The position numbers were made by a program, and so were the translations under genes. A stretch of DNA of 64,000 bases from Rubeoparvulum massiliense. GTDB taxonomy: Bacteria > Bacillota > Bacilli > Rubeoparvulales > Rubeoparvulaceae. Position 1 is the first letter of the stretch. Each line of letters opens with the position of its first letter. Positions 1 through 8,501 of this stretch are shown here, piece by piece. Below the pieces are notes generated by a model. The model was given only the letters and a program-made list of their open reading frames with translations, was not told the origin of the DNA and ran no database searches. The stretch lies in assembly GCF_001049895.1 (NCBI RefSeq), contig NZ_CVPE01000005.1:1-64000 (forward strand). The letters are read 5' to 3'.

Positions 1-66
1 TGAGCTTGATTGCTCAAAATAAATCAACTGGTCCGCTTCTTTTCCATTGTTCAGTTTTCAAAGAAC
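1..66 (-). other. Probable 16S rRNA leader / spacer fragment
   Basis: On the minus strand this stretch contains the CTTTGAAAACTGAAC-type sequence (49-66) that is typical of Bacillus rRNA leaders and spacers. It ends in a GAGC/GCTC mini-hairpin at the window edge. In Bacillales this arrangement lies just before a 16S gene, so an rRNA operon probably continues to the left, outside the window. No mature rRNA sequence is visible here; the rRNA gene itself is an inference. Confidence 0.5.
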
Positions 67-156
67 GACGGTTCGCATATATCATTTATTTATCTCGCGC
101 TCCTGCAACCGGAGGTTGCGGTGTCGCACTACGATAAAAGAAATGATATATTGCTC

Positions 157-189
157 ACAGAGCATAAAAACCTGTTGGTAATGCTCTGT
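157..189 (-). repeat. 9-bp inverted repeat between tRNA-Arg and the rRNA leader
   Basis: Arms ACAGAGCAT (157-165) and ATGCTCTGT (181-189) are perfectly complementary around a 15-nt loop. There is no downstream T-run on the minus strand, so it is not a clear terminator. It may be a processing or pausing structure between the tRNA cluster and the presumed rRNA operon. A smaller hairpin with arms gcaacc/ggttgc lies at about 106-121. Confidence 0.4.
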
Positions 190-262
190 AGTTTTCATCG
201 GTGTTGCAACAGGATGTTGCGACTTTAGCCGATGATTCTTAGTGTGAAACAATTTTAAAAGA

Positions 263-339
263 TGGCGCGCCCTGAGAGATTCGAACTCCCGACCTTTTGA
301 TTCGTAGTCAAACGCTCTATCCAGCTGAGCTAAGGGCGC
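263..339 (-). tRNA. tRNA-Arg(ACG)
   Basis: A full cloverleaf can be drawn. The acceptor GCGCCCT pairs with AGGGCGC, the T-arm contains GTTCGAATC, and the anticodon loop CTACGAA gives anticodon ACG. The 3' CCA is encoded. It is the last of five tandem tRNA genes read leftward. Confidence 0.95.
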
Positions 340-344
340 AAGTA

Positions 345-429
345 TGGTGCGGGTGAAGGGAGTCGAACCCCCACGCCGTGAGGCGCTAGATCCTAAGTCT
401 AGTGCGTCTGCCAATTCCGCCACACCCGC
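345..429 (-). tRNA. tRNA-Leu(TAG)
   Basis: This is an 85-nt class II tRNA with a long variable arm. The acceptor is GCGGGTG, the anticodon loop CTTAGGA gives anticodon TAG, the T-loop is GTTCGACTC, and CCA is encoded. Confidence 0.95.
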
Positions 430-441
430 ATATTTAGATAA

Positions 442-517
442 TGGTGAGCCATACAGGATTTGAACCTGTGACACCCTGATTAAAAGTCAGGTGCTCTACC
501 AACTGAGCTAATGGCTC
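442..517 (-). tRNA. tRNA-Lys(TTT)
   Basis: 76 nt with acceptor GAGCCAT, anticodon loop CTTTTAA (anticodon TTT), T-arm with GTTCAAATC, and encoded CCA. It is closely similar to the adjacent Lys(CTT) gene. Confidence 0.95.
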
Positions 518-558
518 GTAAATAGGTTCACCTTATCAAGGTGTTCGCATTGAAAATA

Positions 559-634
559 TGGTGGGTCATACAGGGTTCGAACCTGTGACACCCTGATTAA
601 GAGTCAGGTGCTCTACCAGCTGAGCTAATGACCC
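559..634 (-). tRNA. tRNA-Lys(CTT)
   Basis: 76 nt with acceptor GGGTCAT, anticodon loop CTCTTAA (anticodon CTT) and encoded CCA. It shares most of its body with the neighbouring Lys(TTT) tRNA, which suggests local duplication with an anticodon change. Confidence 0.95.
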
Positions 635-637
635 AAA

Positions 638-712
638 TGGCTGGGTAGGCTGGATTCGAACCAACGCATGACGGAGTCAAAGTCCGTTGCCTTACCGCTT
701 GGCTACTACCCA
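638..712 (-). tRNA. tRNA-Gln(TTG)
   Basis: 75 nt. It begins TGGGTAG as tRNA-Gln usually does, the anticodon loop CTTTGAC gives anticodon TTG, and CCA is encoded. It is promoter-proximal in the cluster. Confidence 0.95.
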
Positions 713-745
713 TTTAGTATTCCGTGTCGTTTGACGACAAGAGAT

Positions 746-775
746 ATCTTATCACATGAAAAGCATTTAAGTCAA
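746..775 (-). promoter_or_regulatory. sigma-A promoter of the tRNA cluster
   Basis: On the minus strand, -35 TTGACT (770-775) is followed by 18 nt and then -10 TAAGAT (746-751). The -10 is preceded by TG one base upstream (extended -10). The first tRNA starts about 33 nt downstream, so this is very probably the promoter for all five tRNAs and perhaps the rRNA operon. Confidence 0.75.
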
Positions 776-901
776 CAACTTTTTTGAAGAAAATATCCAA
801 GCTAACATCAAACTGTCTCAAGCAAAATTCATAGTACCACATGTTCCTTTGCCATTGCAAGCACAAAATATGCCAATCTATCTCTCGTATAATTTTATGA
901 T

Positions 902-990
902 GTAACTATCCCTACCAACAGCGGCAGGGGTAGCTACATTAAGTTTCAACCTAAAGAGGGCTTCCCTACTAAGTAAGGGAAGTTTCCTCC
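902..990 (-). repeat. Two adjacent stem-loops, possible IS200/IS605-type end remnant
   Basis: The gap from 713 to 1062 holds no gene beyond the tRNA promoter. It contains two stable stem-loops. One has arms at 902-916 and 923-937 that pair over 14 of 15 positions on the minus strand, counting G-U pairs. The other has arms at 961-967 and 976-982 with an outer GAGG/CCTC stem. The order of a hairpin, GGGAAGCCC, a TTTAGGTTG-like stretch and a second hairpin resembles right ends of IS200/IS605 (TnpB) elements. No transposase or TnpB gene is present. Confidence 0.3.
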
Positions 991-1062
991 TTGAATTGTT
1001 GGAAGTCGATAAATAGTTTGGACAGTAGTGCTGGTTGATAGGAGTTCAAAAGTGATAATCAA

Positions 1063-2136
1063 TTAATAAGCACGGATGGTTTCCACAGTAGTGCGATCCA
1101 TCGCCTTAACAAGTTGAACAAGTAATGCTGCGGCTGCATCATAGTCATCGGTATGAATGATTGAAGCATGGCTATGAATATAGCGTGAACAGATCCCGAT
1201 GACCGTGGAAGGCACACCCATACCAGATGTATGAATACGACCTGCATCGGTTCCACCTTGGGAAATAAAGAATTGATAAGGAATATTGTTACTTTCTGCA
1301 GTATCAAGGACAAAATCGCGAAGGCGCGGATGGGTTACCATGGTACGATCGTAAATCCGTAGAAGAACGCCATCGCCTAATTTTCCAAAGGCTTCAGGAC
1401 CCCCGCCAGGGATATCGCCTGCAGCACTTGCATCTAATGCAAAGAAGATGTCTGGTTGAATCATATTTGCTGCTGTTGCAGCTCCACGTAAGCCTACTTC
1501 TTCTTGGACATTTGCCCCTGCATATAAGACGTTAGGGAGGGTTTCATTCTGTATATCGCGGAGCAATTGAATAGCCAAACCACAGCCATATCGATTATCC
1601 CATGCTTTGGCCATCAATTTTTTAGGATTGACCATGGGTGTAAATGGACAGATTGGAACCACAGGCGTACCAGGCATAATTCCAGCCTGCTCTGCTTCCT
1701 CACGACTATCTGCACCCACATCAATAAACATATTCTTCATTTCCATTGGCTTTTGTCTTGCCTCTGGTGAAAGATTATGAGGAGGAATCGAGCCGATTAC
1801 CCCTTCAATAATTCCTTTTTTAGTCACCAGTTGAACACGTTGGGCGAGTAAAACCTGCTCCCACCAGCCTCCTAAGGCTTGAAAACGAATAAAGCCATGA
1901 TCATCGATTCTGGTGACCATGAAGCCTACTTCATCCATGTGTCCTGCTACCATCACAGTAGGTCCATCTGACTGGTCACGACGCACACCAAAAATACTTC
2001 CAAGGTGATCAGTAACAATCTCATGGGTATATTTTGATAATTCTTCACGCATAATCTGGCGAACTGGGTCTTCAAACCCAGCAGCACCTGGCGCTTCCGT
2101 TAATCGCCGAAATAGATCTTTCATCCCTTGATCCAT
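1063..2136 (-). CDS. ytoP: M42 family metallo-aminopeptidase (YtoP-like)
   Basis: A 357-residue cytosolic zinc/cobalt aminopeptidase of the M42 (glutamyl aminopeptidase/endoglucanase-M) family, expected to trim N-terminal residues from peptides. Metal-ligand motifs are in order: [15 protein letters not shown], the catalytic Glu pair in VQEEVGLRG, then ALDAS and QGGTDAG. The ATG at 2136 is preferred over the longer frame to 2202 because GGAGGG lies 8-9 nt upstream. It lies directly downstream of ytxJ on the same strand. The family is clear; the exact substrate is not. Confidence 0.9.
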   Translation of the reverse strand: MDQGMKDLFRRLTEAPGAAGFEDPVRQIMREELSKYTHEIVTDHLGSIFGVRRDQSDGPTVMVAGHMDEVGFMVTRIDDHGFIRFQALGGWWEQVLLAQRVQLVTKKGIIEGVIGSIPPHNLSPEARQKPMEMKNMFIDVGADSREEAEQAGIMPGTPVVPICPFTPMVNPKKLMAKAWDNRYGCGLAIQLLRDIQNETLPNVLYAGANVQEEVGLRGAATAANMIQPDIFFALDASAAGDIPGGGPEAFGKLGDGVLLRIYDRTMVTHPRLRDFVLDTAESNNIPYQFFISQGGTDAGRIHTSGMGVPSTVIGICSRYIHSHASIIHTDDYDAAAALLVQLVKAMDRTTVETIRAY

Positions 2137-2237
2137 ATGTAATTCCCTCCCGACTAAAAATCTCTCTTCACAAGTATAAACCAAGAAGGCATTCCTTGTC
2201 ATAGTGGTATTGACTTGTCATCACGTTATTGCAGCAC

Positions 2238-2582
2238 TTATAACTCTTTTTCATAGGCCTCTAGCATATTGGCGACTGTAATCTCAAAATGGGAAGCATG
2301 CCATTTGACCATGCCATTCTTGATCAGCATCACTTGAGGGGAAGCATGTTGAATTCCAGTAGCATCAGCAATAGCAAGTGACACAGGCCGATCTTCAATG
2401 ACCTTCACCATAAAAAAGCCAATCGATTGATCGGTCATCTCTTCACGACTTTGAAGAAATTGAGCATGGGCTTTAGCACTGATGGGACATTGTGTGCTGT
2501 GTTTAAGAAAGAAGATAGGATATTGATGAGACCGTTCTAGTAAGTTCTCCCAATCTGTCATGCTTAATACAGGTTGAATCAT
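2238..2582 (-). CDS. ytxJ: YtxJ-like bacillithiol-system redox protein
   Basis: A 114-residue thioredoxin-fold protein with the single-cysteine KHSTQCPIS motif near residue 30 and a thioredoxin-like QVMLIKNG strand. The YtxJ family is assigned to bacillithiol redox chemistry as a monothiol bacilliredoxin-like protein. The start MIQPV is chosen for its GAGGTG Shine-Dalgarno; two in-frame ATGs upstream (2603, 2627) lack a better one. It is co-directional with the downstream M42 peptidase. The role is inferred from family membership. Confidence 0.8.
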   Translation of the reverse strand: MIQPVLSMTDWENLLERSHQYPIFFLKHSTQCPISAKAHAQFLQSREEMTDQSIGFFMVKVIEDRPVSLAIADATGIQHASPQVMLIKNGMVKWHASHFEITVANMLEAYEKEL

Positions 2583-2742
2583 TCTCTTCACCTCTTTCTC
2601 CATCCGATTAATACTTTGCTTATCCATCTCAAGTAGATGCTGCTTAAAGCTTATTCATCCTGTTTGGAATATTGTATCATTGGATTTAGAGCGTAACAAT
2701 ATATAGGGCAAGCACGTCAAATTAAGATGGAGGTAATGATAG

Positions 2743-3990
2743 ATGGAACACTACCCACCACTCTTCTCACATCTACAGCAGGCTATTCTTAGCGAAAACG
2801 CTATATCCTTCCGAGACTTCATGAATATGGTCCTCTATGCTGAAGAAGAAGGATACTACCAGCAGTCACGTACCAAAGTTGGCGTACAAGGCGACTTCAT
2901 GACCAGTCCACACGCCCATCCTTTATTTAATCAATTGTTAGCAAATGGGGTCCTGCAATTATCCTCCATTTTTCATCGCATTCTTCATCCTGCTATCCCA
3001 TTTACTATCGTTGAAGTAGGTGCAGGTGAAGGTGAACTGGCTGCAGCTATTTTGTCTGCATGGCTAGAAGGTAAGGAATCTAAACATTTACCCTTACGAT
3101 ACACGCTGATCGAGAAGAGTCAGCATCATCGCAAGAAGCAGATGGAGAAGCTTCTTCCCTATGAAAACGAAGCGATCCAGATCTCATGGTTGGATAGCTG
3201 GGATTCCCTAATGGACGATCCGATTTCAGGGATTATTTTGAGTAATGAGCTCTTTGATGCCCTGCCCACCCATCTCGTTTCGTGGGAAGGTGGAGAGCCC
3301 TATGAACTGTATGTGGGTATCGCTGACGATGATGAGAATTTCCGCTGGATCAAAAAAGCACTGCCCCCGCCATTATCTCAACGATTACATGAGTGGAATA
3401 TCCATTCGCAGCCTAATGAACGACGCTTCTGTATCAGCCTCGATGCTGAAAAGATGCTAACCACCATGGCGCAGAGTCTTTCTCAAGGTTGGATTCTAAG
3501 TATTGACTATGGTGATGTGGTAGAAAATTTATTAGATTCAAAGCTCTATCCGCCACAATATAGCATCCGTTGTTATGAAGCGCATCGCCTTTATACCGAC
3601 CCGCTTCAACGAGTGGGCTATCGTGATCTAACAAGTGACGTTAATTTTACGCAACTAATTGATGCTGGCAGCCGAGCGAACCTCCAAAGCATCGCATATA
3701 CAACGCAAGCTTCCTTCCTCCTTCAACAGGGGATCGGAGAAATATATGCAGCCATGCAACAGGAAGCACTCTATGATCTTAAGGTTGATTTCGAGCTTCC
3801 AAAGGTTCGTTCACTTTTTGATTTAGATAGTAATGGAACTCGGTTCAAATTTTTATTACAAGGGAAAGGCTGGCCTACGCTAGATTGGGAATCCTTTTTA
3901 GACGTATGGAAGCCCTTATCCATGGGGGAGATGGAAGAACACATCCCCTTTATGCCCTGGGGTGGGAATGCCAATTTTTTAAAATTATAA
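2743..3990 (+). CDS. NDUFAF7/DUF185-type SAM-dependent methyltransferase
   Basis: 415 residues. The class I methyltransferase glycine motif VEVGAGEGELAAAIL lies near residue 91, followed by a NELFDALP motif typical of the DUF185/MidA (NDUFAF7) family, whose mitochondrial member methylates an arginine of complex I. The bacterial substrate is unknown. ATG follows ggaggtaatgat. It diverges from ytxJ across about 160 bp, and a coiled-coil gene follows on the same strand. Confidence 0.85.
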   Translation: MEHYPPLFSHLQQAILSENAISFRDFMNMVLYAEEEGYYQQSRTKVGVQGDFMTSPHAHPLFNQLLANGVLQLSSIFHRILHPAIPFTIVEVGAGEGELAAAILSAWLEGKESKHLPLRYTLIEKSQHHRKKQMEKLLPYENEAIQISWLDSWDSLMDDPISGIILSNELFDALPTHLVSWEGGEPYELYVGIADDDENFRWIKKALPPPLSQRLHEWNIHSQPNERRFCISLDAEKMLTTMAQSLSQGWILSIDYGDVVENLLDSKLYPPQYSIRCYEAHRLYTDPLQRVGYRDLTSDVNFTQLIDAGSRANLQSIAYTTQASFLLQQGIGEIYAAMQQEALYDLKVDFELPKVRSLFDLDSNGTRFKFLLQGKGWPTLDWESFLDVWKPLSMGEMEEHIPFMPWGGNANFLKL

Positions 3991-4051
3991 AATGATTCTA
4001 GATGACCTGATTCAGTAGAATCGGTTTTGGGTTAGAGGAGTGAGAGTAATA

Positions 4052-4519
4052 ATGTTAGAAACACCCCGTGAAGATGCGAAAGCAGAATCGCTAGAGCAGA
4101 CTCGAAAAGATCTGCGCAAACAAAGAAAAACATCAACCAATCAAAAACGGTATACAATCACAATTATCGCCCTATTATGCGTCGTTTGGAGCGGGCTCTT
4201 CTTTCTAGGCTTATACTCTGCTTATCAATTTAAACAGGAGACGCAGACCCACTTAAACCAACTGCAGCATAATCTTGATGAAGCGAAGCAAGTTAATGAA
4301 GAAAAGATCACTCAGCTAACAACACAGTTCAGTCAACTGCAAGATAATCTTGCATCCATCAGTAAATCTCTTGCCACGGCAGACGAAACACTTTCCCACA
4401 ATGCACAGGTTCGGGAATCCTTAAATCAGAAAATTGCTCAGCTCGATCAACAGCTGACCAAATTACAAAAAGCATTGGAGCAATTGAAGAAAGATGCGCT
4501 CATTACTCCCCATTCTTAA
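4052..4519 (+). CDS. Membrane-anchored coiled-coil protein of unknown function
   Basis: About 155 residues: a charged cytoplasmic N-terminus rich in E, K and R, one transmembrane helix (about residues 34-57, IIALLCVVWSGLFFLGLY) and a long extracytoplasmic coiled coil rich in Q, L, A and K. A GTG at 4040 abuts the Shine-Dalgarno, so the ATG at 4052 is preferred. Its end overlaps the next gene by 26 nt, suggesting translational coupling with the phosphodiester glycosidase. I recognise no family; a scaffold or partner of the downstream enzyme is only an inference. Confidence 0.7.
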   Translation: MLETPREDAKAESLEQTRKDLRKQRKTSTNQKRYTITIIALLCVVWSGLFFLGLYSAYQFKQETQTHLNQLQHNLDEAKQVNEEKITQLTTQFSQLQDNLASISKSLATADETLSHNAQVRESLNQKIAQLDQQLTKLQKALEQLKKDALITPHS

Positions 4520-5582
4520 TGCTTTCTTGCTGCTCTTAATCGCTCCCATCCTTGGGATCGTCTTAATCGTGGGTTTTGATGGACAAGAGATGCTGGCATT
4601 AGATCTTTCTAGCGCAAAGCTTCCTGTTGCTCCTCTAGAGCAGCAAATGAATGAAATGGAGACTGCCATTCATTCCATTCAACAATCATTGGACTCCTTT
4701 TCTCAGCAGGCCAACAGTGAAAAGGGCGACTTTGAAGCACAAAAAGCAGCTTTGGATACCTTGATTGTCAAAAGTCAAAAACAGACCGCTTCCCTTCCTT
4801 ACCTTGGCAAGCTGTTATACGAACAGAATTTCGCTCGAGCAATCGGCTCAGGGCCTACATATACACACCATTCAGAAACTGCCGATATCAAAATCTATCC
4901 TGTCCATCGTAACCAGTATCGCGGTTACCTGGCCAAGGTCAAGGCCTATAAAGGAAATGCCTTCTATGTATCCACTGCGAAGGATGGTCGTGGAACTCGT
5001 GAGACCACAAGCAGTGCAGCCAAGCGAAACAAAGCGATTCTAGCCATTAATGGAGGCGGCTTCTATCCTGCACGGGATCATGGTAGGACTGTATACTACC
5101 CACTGGGCAATACCATGGTGAATGGCGAACTGATCGGCTCCTTTATGCCAAGTTATTCGGAACTATTCTTTGCTGGTTTTGACCCCCATGGAAAGCTTGT
5201 AGGGGGCTACTATGAATCCTTCGATGCCTTCAAGCAGGACCAACCGCATAATGGTGTCAGCTTCCTTCCTGTCTTACTCAAGGATGGTAAGAAGCAGGAA
5301 ATACCAAGAAGCTGGCAGAACCGGCGACAGCCTCGTACCATTATGGGCGTTCTAAAAAATGGTGATGTGCTTTTTCTCGTCATTGATGGTCGCCAATCCA
5401 ATTGGAGTAAAGGGATCACCCTTGAAGAAACACAATCCTTCCTTCAGCAAATCGGCTGTATCGATGCATATAATCTAGATGGTGGTGGCTCAACCACCAT
5501 GGTTTATAATAATAAAATCATCAATCGACCTTCTGAGGGGAAAGAACGTCCCGTTACCACTCATATCATGGTTCGTCCTTAA
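4494..5582 (+). CDS. Exported phosphodiester glycosidase-family (NAGPA/DUF2233) protein
   Basis: 362 residues: an N-terminal membrane segment (residues 4-25), a short coiled coil to about residue 100, then the phosphodiester glycosidase domain. Family marks are AINGGGFYPA, GVLKNGDVLFLVIDGR and YNLDGGGSTTM near the C-terminus. Related domains (NAGPA, YomE-like, exopolysaccharide proteins) cleave phosphodiester-linked sugars, so a cell-wall or exopolysaccharide substrate is likely. The start overlaps the preceding coiled-coil gene. A strong terminator follows. Confidence 0.85.
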   Translation: MRSLLPILNAFLLLLIAPILGIVLIVGFDGQEMLALDLSSAKLPVAPLEQQMNEMETAIHSIQQSLDSFSQQANSEKGDFEAQKAALDTLIVKSQKQTASLPYLGKLLYEQNFARAIGSGPTYTHHSETADIKIYPVHRNQYRGYLAKVKAYKGNAFYVSTAKDGRGTRETTSSAAKRNKAILAINGGGFYPARDHGRTVYYPLGNTMVNGELIGSFMPSYSELFFAGFDPHGKLVGGYYESFDAFKQDQPHNGVSFLPVLLKDGKKQEIPRSWQNRRQPRTIMGVLKNGDVLFLVIDGRQSNWSKGITLEETQSFLQQIGCIDAYNLDGGGSTTMVYNNKIINRPSEGKERPVTTHIMVRP

Positions 5583-5596
5583 TCTTCAGGAATTTA

Positions 5597-5636
5597 AAAC
5601 CAGCAAGACAACTCATGGTTGCCTTGCTGGTTTTTC
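5597..5636 (+). terminator. Rho-independent terminator
   Basis: The arms ACCAGCAAG and CTTGCTGGT form a long stem with a small loop and are followed by TTTTTC. It ends the coiled-coil/glycosidase transcript. Confidence 0.9.
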
Positions 5637-5675
5637 TATTCTCAAATTGATGAACCTGTTGGATAAATCGCTTTA

Positions 5676-7109
5676 CTATTTAGCTAGCTCATAGATGGCT
5701 TGGGCATAAATGGCTGTGGCGCGAAGTAGATCATCAATTTCAATATATTCATCGCGCTGATGAGCTACATCCTCCCGTCCAGGAAAGACCGGACCATATG
5801 CAACTCCCCGTTTCAATACACGGGCATATGTACCGCCACCAATGGCGATCAACTTCGCTGGTTGACCAGTCTGTTCTTCATAAACCCGTTGTAGCGTAGT
5901 GACCAATTCATCATCCTCGTTGACATGATGCGGTGCTTGATCTGAAAGGAGCTCCACTTCAGCCCCTGCAGCCTGCAATACTTCTTGCACCTGTTGGAAA
6001 ATTGGCCCCCCTTGATAGGAGACAGGATAACGGAGATTGAGCTGTACTTCATTCTTACCTCCTTGCTCATAGGAGAGAACGCCAGCATTATTTGTGAGTG
6101 CACCAGAAATTTCATCTTCCCTAGCTACACCGAGCTTCGCACCCTTCGTATCCTCATAAAAGAATTGATCGATTAAGTTCACCCAACGGCTGGCCTCATC
6201 GTCAATATTCAAGCCTTTTAAGAAGTGAATCAGCATCACCCCTGCATTGATACCCAATTCAGGCATACTGCCATGGGCAGCCTTCCCTTCCAATTGAAGA
6301 TTGATCTGCTCCCCTGTGAGCTTGGCATGTCCTTCTAATTGGAACTGTTTACAGTAGTGTAGGAATCCCTCTTCTACCTCTTTCAACTGACCTGCGGATC
6401 CGTGTAGTTCAGCCATGGCCGTCTCCGGCACCATATTGCTTCGATATCCTGCCTGAAAGCGGGATAGAAGGATCTGCGACTCGTTTTGCTTCCCTACATT
6501 TTTTCCATGGTCAGTAGCGATTGGGAGATGAATACGAATACCCATAATCCCCTTCTCTGCATAAATGATGGGAAAGTCAGCGTCAGGAGCAAAACCTAAA
6601 GTAGGCATTTCCTCATGGGCAAAATAGTGTTCTACACATTTCCAGCCGGTTTCTTCATTAGCACCGAAGATTAAGCGAACACGGCGATTGAGAGGAAGAC
6701 CTAGATCTTTAACGATACGGGCGGCAAAAAGTGCAGCCATGGTTGGCCCTTTGTCGTCAACCGCTCCCCTTGCATAGATACGACCATTGCGAATGGTTGG
6801 TTGATATGGCGGAGTTGTCCAGCCTGTACCTTCAGGTACAACATCTACATGACAGAGGATGCCAATCAACTCTTCTCCTTCTCCCATCTCAGCGTGACCT
6901 GCAAAGCCATCTAGATTTTTGGTTTTAAAGCCTGCAGCCTTTGACTCATCAAGAATGAATTGAAGAGCTTGCGCAACACCTTTACCAAAAGGAGCTCCCT
7001 CCTCCTTACTCGCCTCCTCTTCAACGCTACGGATACTTAAGAACTCCTTCAATTTACTAAAGAGTTCCTCCTTTCGATTTTCCACTTCTTGTTGCCAGTT
7101 AATCATCAT
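5676..7109 (-). CDS. pepV: Dipeptidase PepV (M20 family)
   Basis: 477 residues. A cytosolic zinc dipeptidase of the M20 family, Xaa-His/PepV subgroup, that hydrolyses dipeptides. Zinc ligand motifs are GILCHVDVVPEG, ARGAVDDKGP (bridging Asp), GANEETGWKC (general base Glu and ligand), APDADFP, and a C-terminal His in the GREDVAHQ region. GTG (7112), ATG (7109) and ATG (7106) are all possible starts behind AAGGAAG. It begins only 18 nt after the cytochrome lipoprotein stop, suggesting one transcript. Confidence 0.9.
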   Translation of the reverse strand: MMINWQQEVENRKEELFSKLKEFLSIRSVEEEASKEEGAPFGKGVAQALQFILDESKAAGFKTKNLDGFAGHAEMGEGEELIGILCHVDVVPEGTGWTTPPYQPTIRNGRIYARGAVDDKGPTMAALFAARIVKDLGLPLNRRVRLIFGANEETGWKCVEHYFAHEEMPTLGFAPDADFPIIYAEKGIMGIRIHLPIATDHGKNVGKQNESQILLSRFQAGYRSNMVPETAMAELHGSAGQLKEVEEGFLHYCKQFQLEGHAKLTGEQINLQLEGKAAHGSMPELGINAGVMLIHFLKGLNIDDEASRWVNLIDQFFYEDTKGAKLGVAREDEISGALTNNAGVLSYEQGGKNEVQLNLRYPVSYQGGPIFQQVQEVLQAAGAEVELLSDQAPHHVNEDDELVTTLQRVYEEQTGQPAKLIAIGGGTYARVLKRGVAYGPVFPGREDVAHQRDEYIEIDDLLRATAIYAQAIYELAK

Positions 7110-7127
7110 CACATCTTCCTTCTTTCT

Positions 7128-8420
7128 CTATTTCTTCAACTCACGTAAATACTGCACTAGATTATTGAGTCCTTCCTCGGAAATATATTGTTCAAAGGAG
7201 GGCATTCCTTTTGATCCATTGCGGATTTGATTCAGTATCTCCTCATCACTCAGTTCATCCAAGCCCTCAATCATAAAACGTGGGGTACGACCTTCCACAG
7301 CATGGCAAGTGATACATTGTGTGTTTACAATGGCGGCTGGGTCTTCGCGAAGTAATGCCTCATCTAACATCTGCGCAGGTGGTCGATAATAATAGTGCCA
7401 TTCATCCTCACCCACTTGTACGACCACGGCAGAATAGAGGGCATTCAGCACCATGGAGTTGGATAGGGGATAAACCTTTGCACCAACAGGCAACACCGAA
7501 GCGTCACCATTCTTTACTTTCGTTAGTGGTGTGTCGGAAGGGACCTGCTCCTTCACCATACTCATCACACTTTCTCCACGAATGGCAGCCTGCATATATT
7601 CTGGTGAAACAACATGATCACCTTGAATATATAGGGCACCGTTGACCACTAGCCAATCTTGATGATTAGGGATCTCATCAAACACGGTCGCAAATAAAGT
7701 GAGCTCACGATTTTCAAAGGTTTGGGTAGTCAACTTTCCTTGTAAAGCGTAAACATCTCGATAAGTATACCGAGATGGAACTTCATATATGACATAGGCA
7801 TTCATCATCTCATTGGGAAGTGCATATCCTTGATACTTTTCTTCTTCTTCAATGGGAAGTTCCATCTGAGGTTTAAATAAAATGGTCTGGGCATCGAAGG
7901 TGAGAATTTCCTCATCTTCCGCGGCATCTTCTGCAACATCTTCAGTCTTTCCATTAATAACCACAGCGAGTTCATTTTTCATCTCTAGCCCGATATTCCA
8001 AAAGAAAGGTGCCGGTTCTGGACTGCGATTGAGAAAAGCAACATGAAGCATCCAGAACTGATTTCCTGGTTGAGGTTTAATCAGTGCTCCATCCTTCGTA
8101 TAAGCATTGATATGTTCCACTCCCTTTACCCACAAGTCATACTCCAGCTGGTACCAACGGGTCAATAGTGGATAAATATCTTGTGCTCCCCGCTCAATGG
8201 TAAAATGAGCTTCTTGTATAGAAGAAGAGGTTAAGTCATTAGCATAGAGTGAAGTAGCTTGATCCAATAACTCTTCTACGGGTTTTTCCGATGGAGCTTC
8301 CTCGATGATCTCATTCTCCTCTGGTGCTGCTGGCTGTGGATTCTTGGCTCCACCTTGGCAGGCTGTAGTCACAGCGAGTAGGAGCACAGAGAGGCTAAGT
8401 ATATATTTGCTGTACTTCAT
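7128..8420 (-). CDS. Lipoprotein with C-terminal cytochrome c domain
   Basis: 430 residues. A lipoprotein signal peptide with Cys21 (VTTAC) is followed by an acidic Pro/Glu linker and a large extracellular region containing GNQFWMLHVAFLNRSP, which recalls DUF4352-like beta-sandwich domains. A C-terminal class I cytochrome c domain follows, with heme-binding CITCH and a probable Met ligand in GSKGMPSF. It should carry one covalent heme c on the outer membrane face and take part in electron transfer; the partner is unknown. ATG at 8420 follows AAAGGAG. It is co-transcribed with pepV, an odd pairing. Confidence 0.8.
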   Translation of the reverse strand: MKYSKYILSLSVLLLAVTTACQGGAKNPQPAAPEENEIIEEAPSEKPVEELLDQATSLYANDLTSSSIQEAHFTIERGAQDIYPLLTRWYQLEYDLWVKGVEHINAYTKDGALIKPQPGNQFWMLHVAFLNRSPEPAPFFWNIGLEMKNELAVVINGKTEDVAEDAAEDEEILTFDAQTILFKPQMELPIEEEEKYQGYALPNEMMNAYVIYEVPSRYTYRDVYALQGKLTTQTFENRELTLFATVFDEIPNHQDWLVVNGALYIQGDHVVSPEYMQAAIRGESVMSMVKEQVPSDTPLTKVKNGDASVLPVGAKVYPLSNSMVLNALYSAVVVQVGEDEWHYYYRPPAQMLDEALLREDPAAIVNTQCITCHAVEGRTPRFMIEGLDELSDEEILNQIRNGSKGMPSFEQYISEEGLNNLVQYLRELKK

Positions 8421-8501
8421 AGATGTACTCCTTTCCATCACGCTACCCAATACGAGAGCATCTGATCTATTTTACCTCATTCCTCGGATCTTGTCTTGCC
8501 C

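Noticed and set aside
82-474. A 130-codon minus-strand frame across the tRNA genes
   Set aside because: It is the well-known artefact of translating tRNA-Leu and neighbours (VAELADALDLGSSA-type peptide). The RNA structures are unmistakable.
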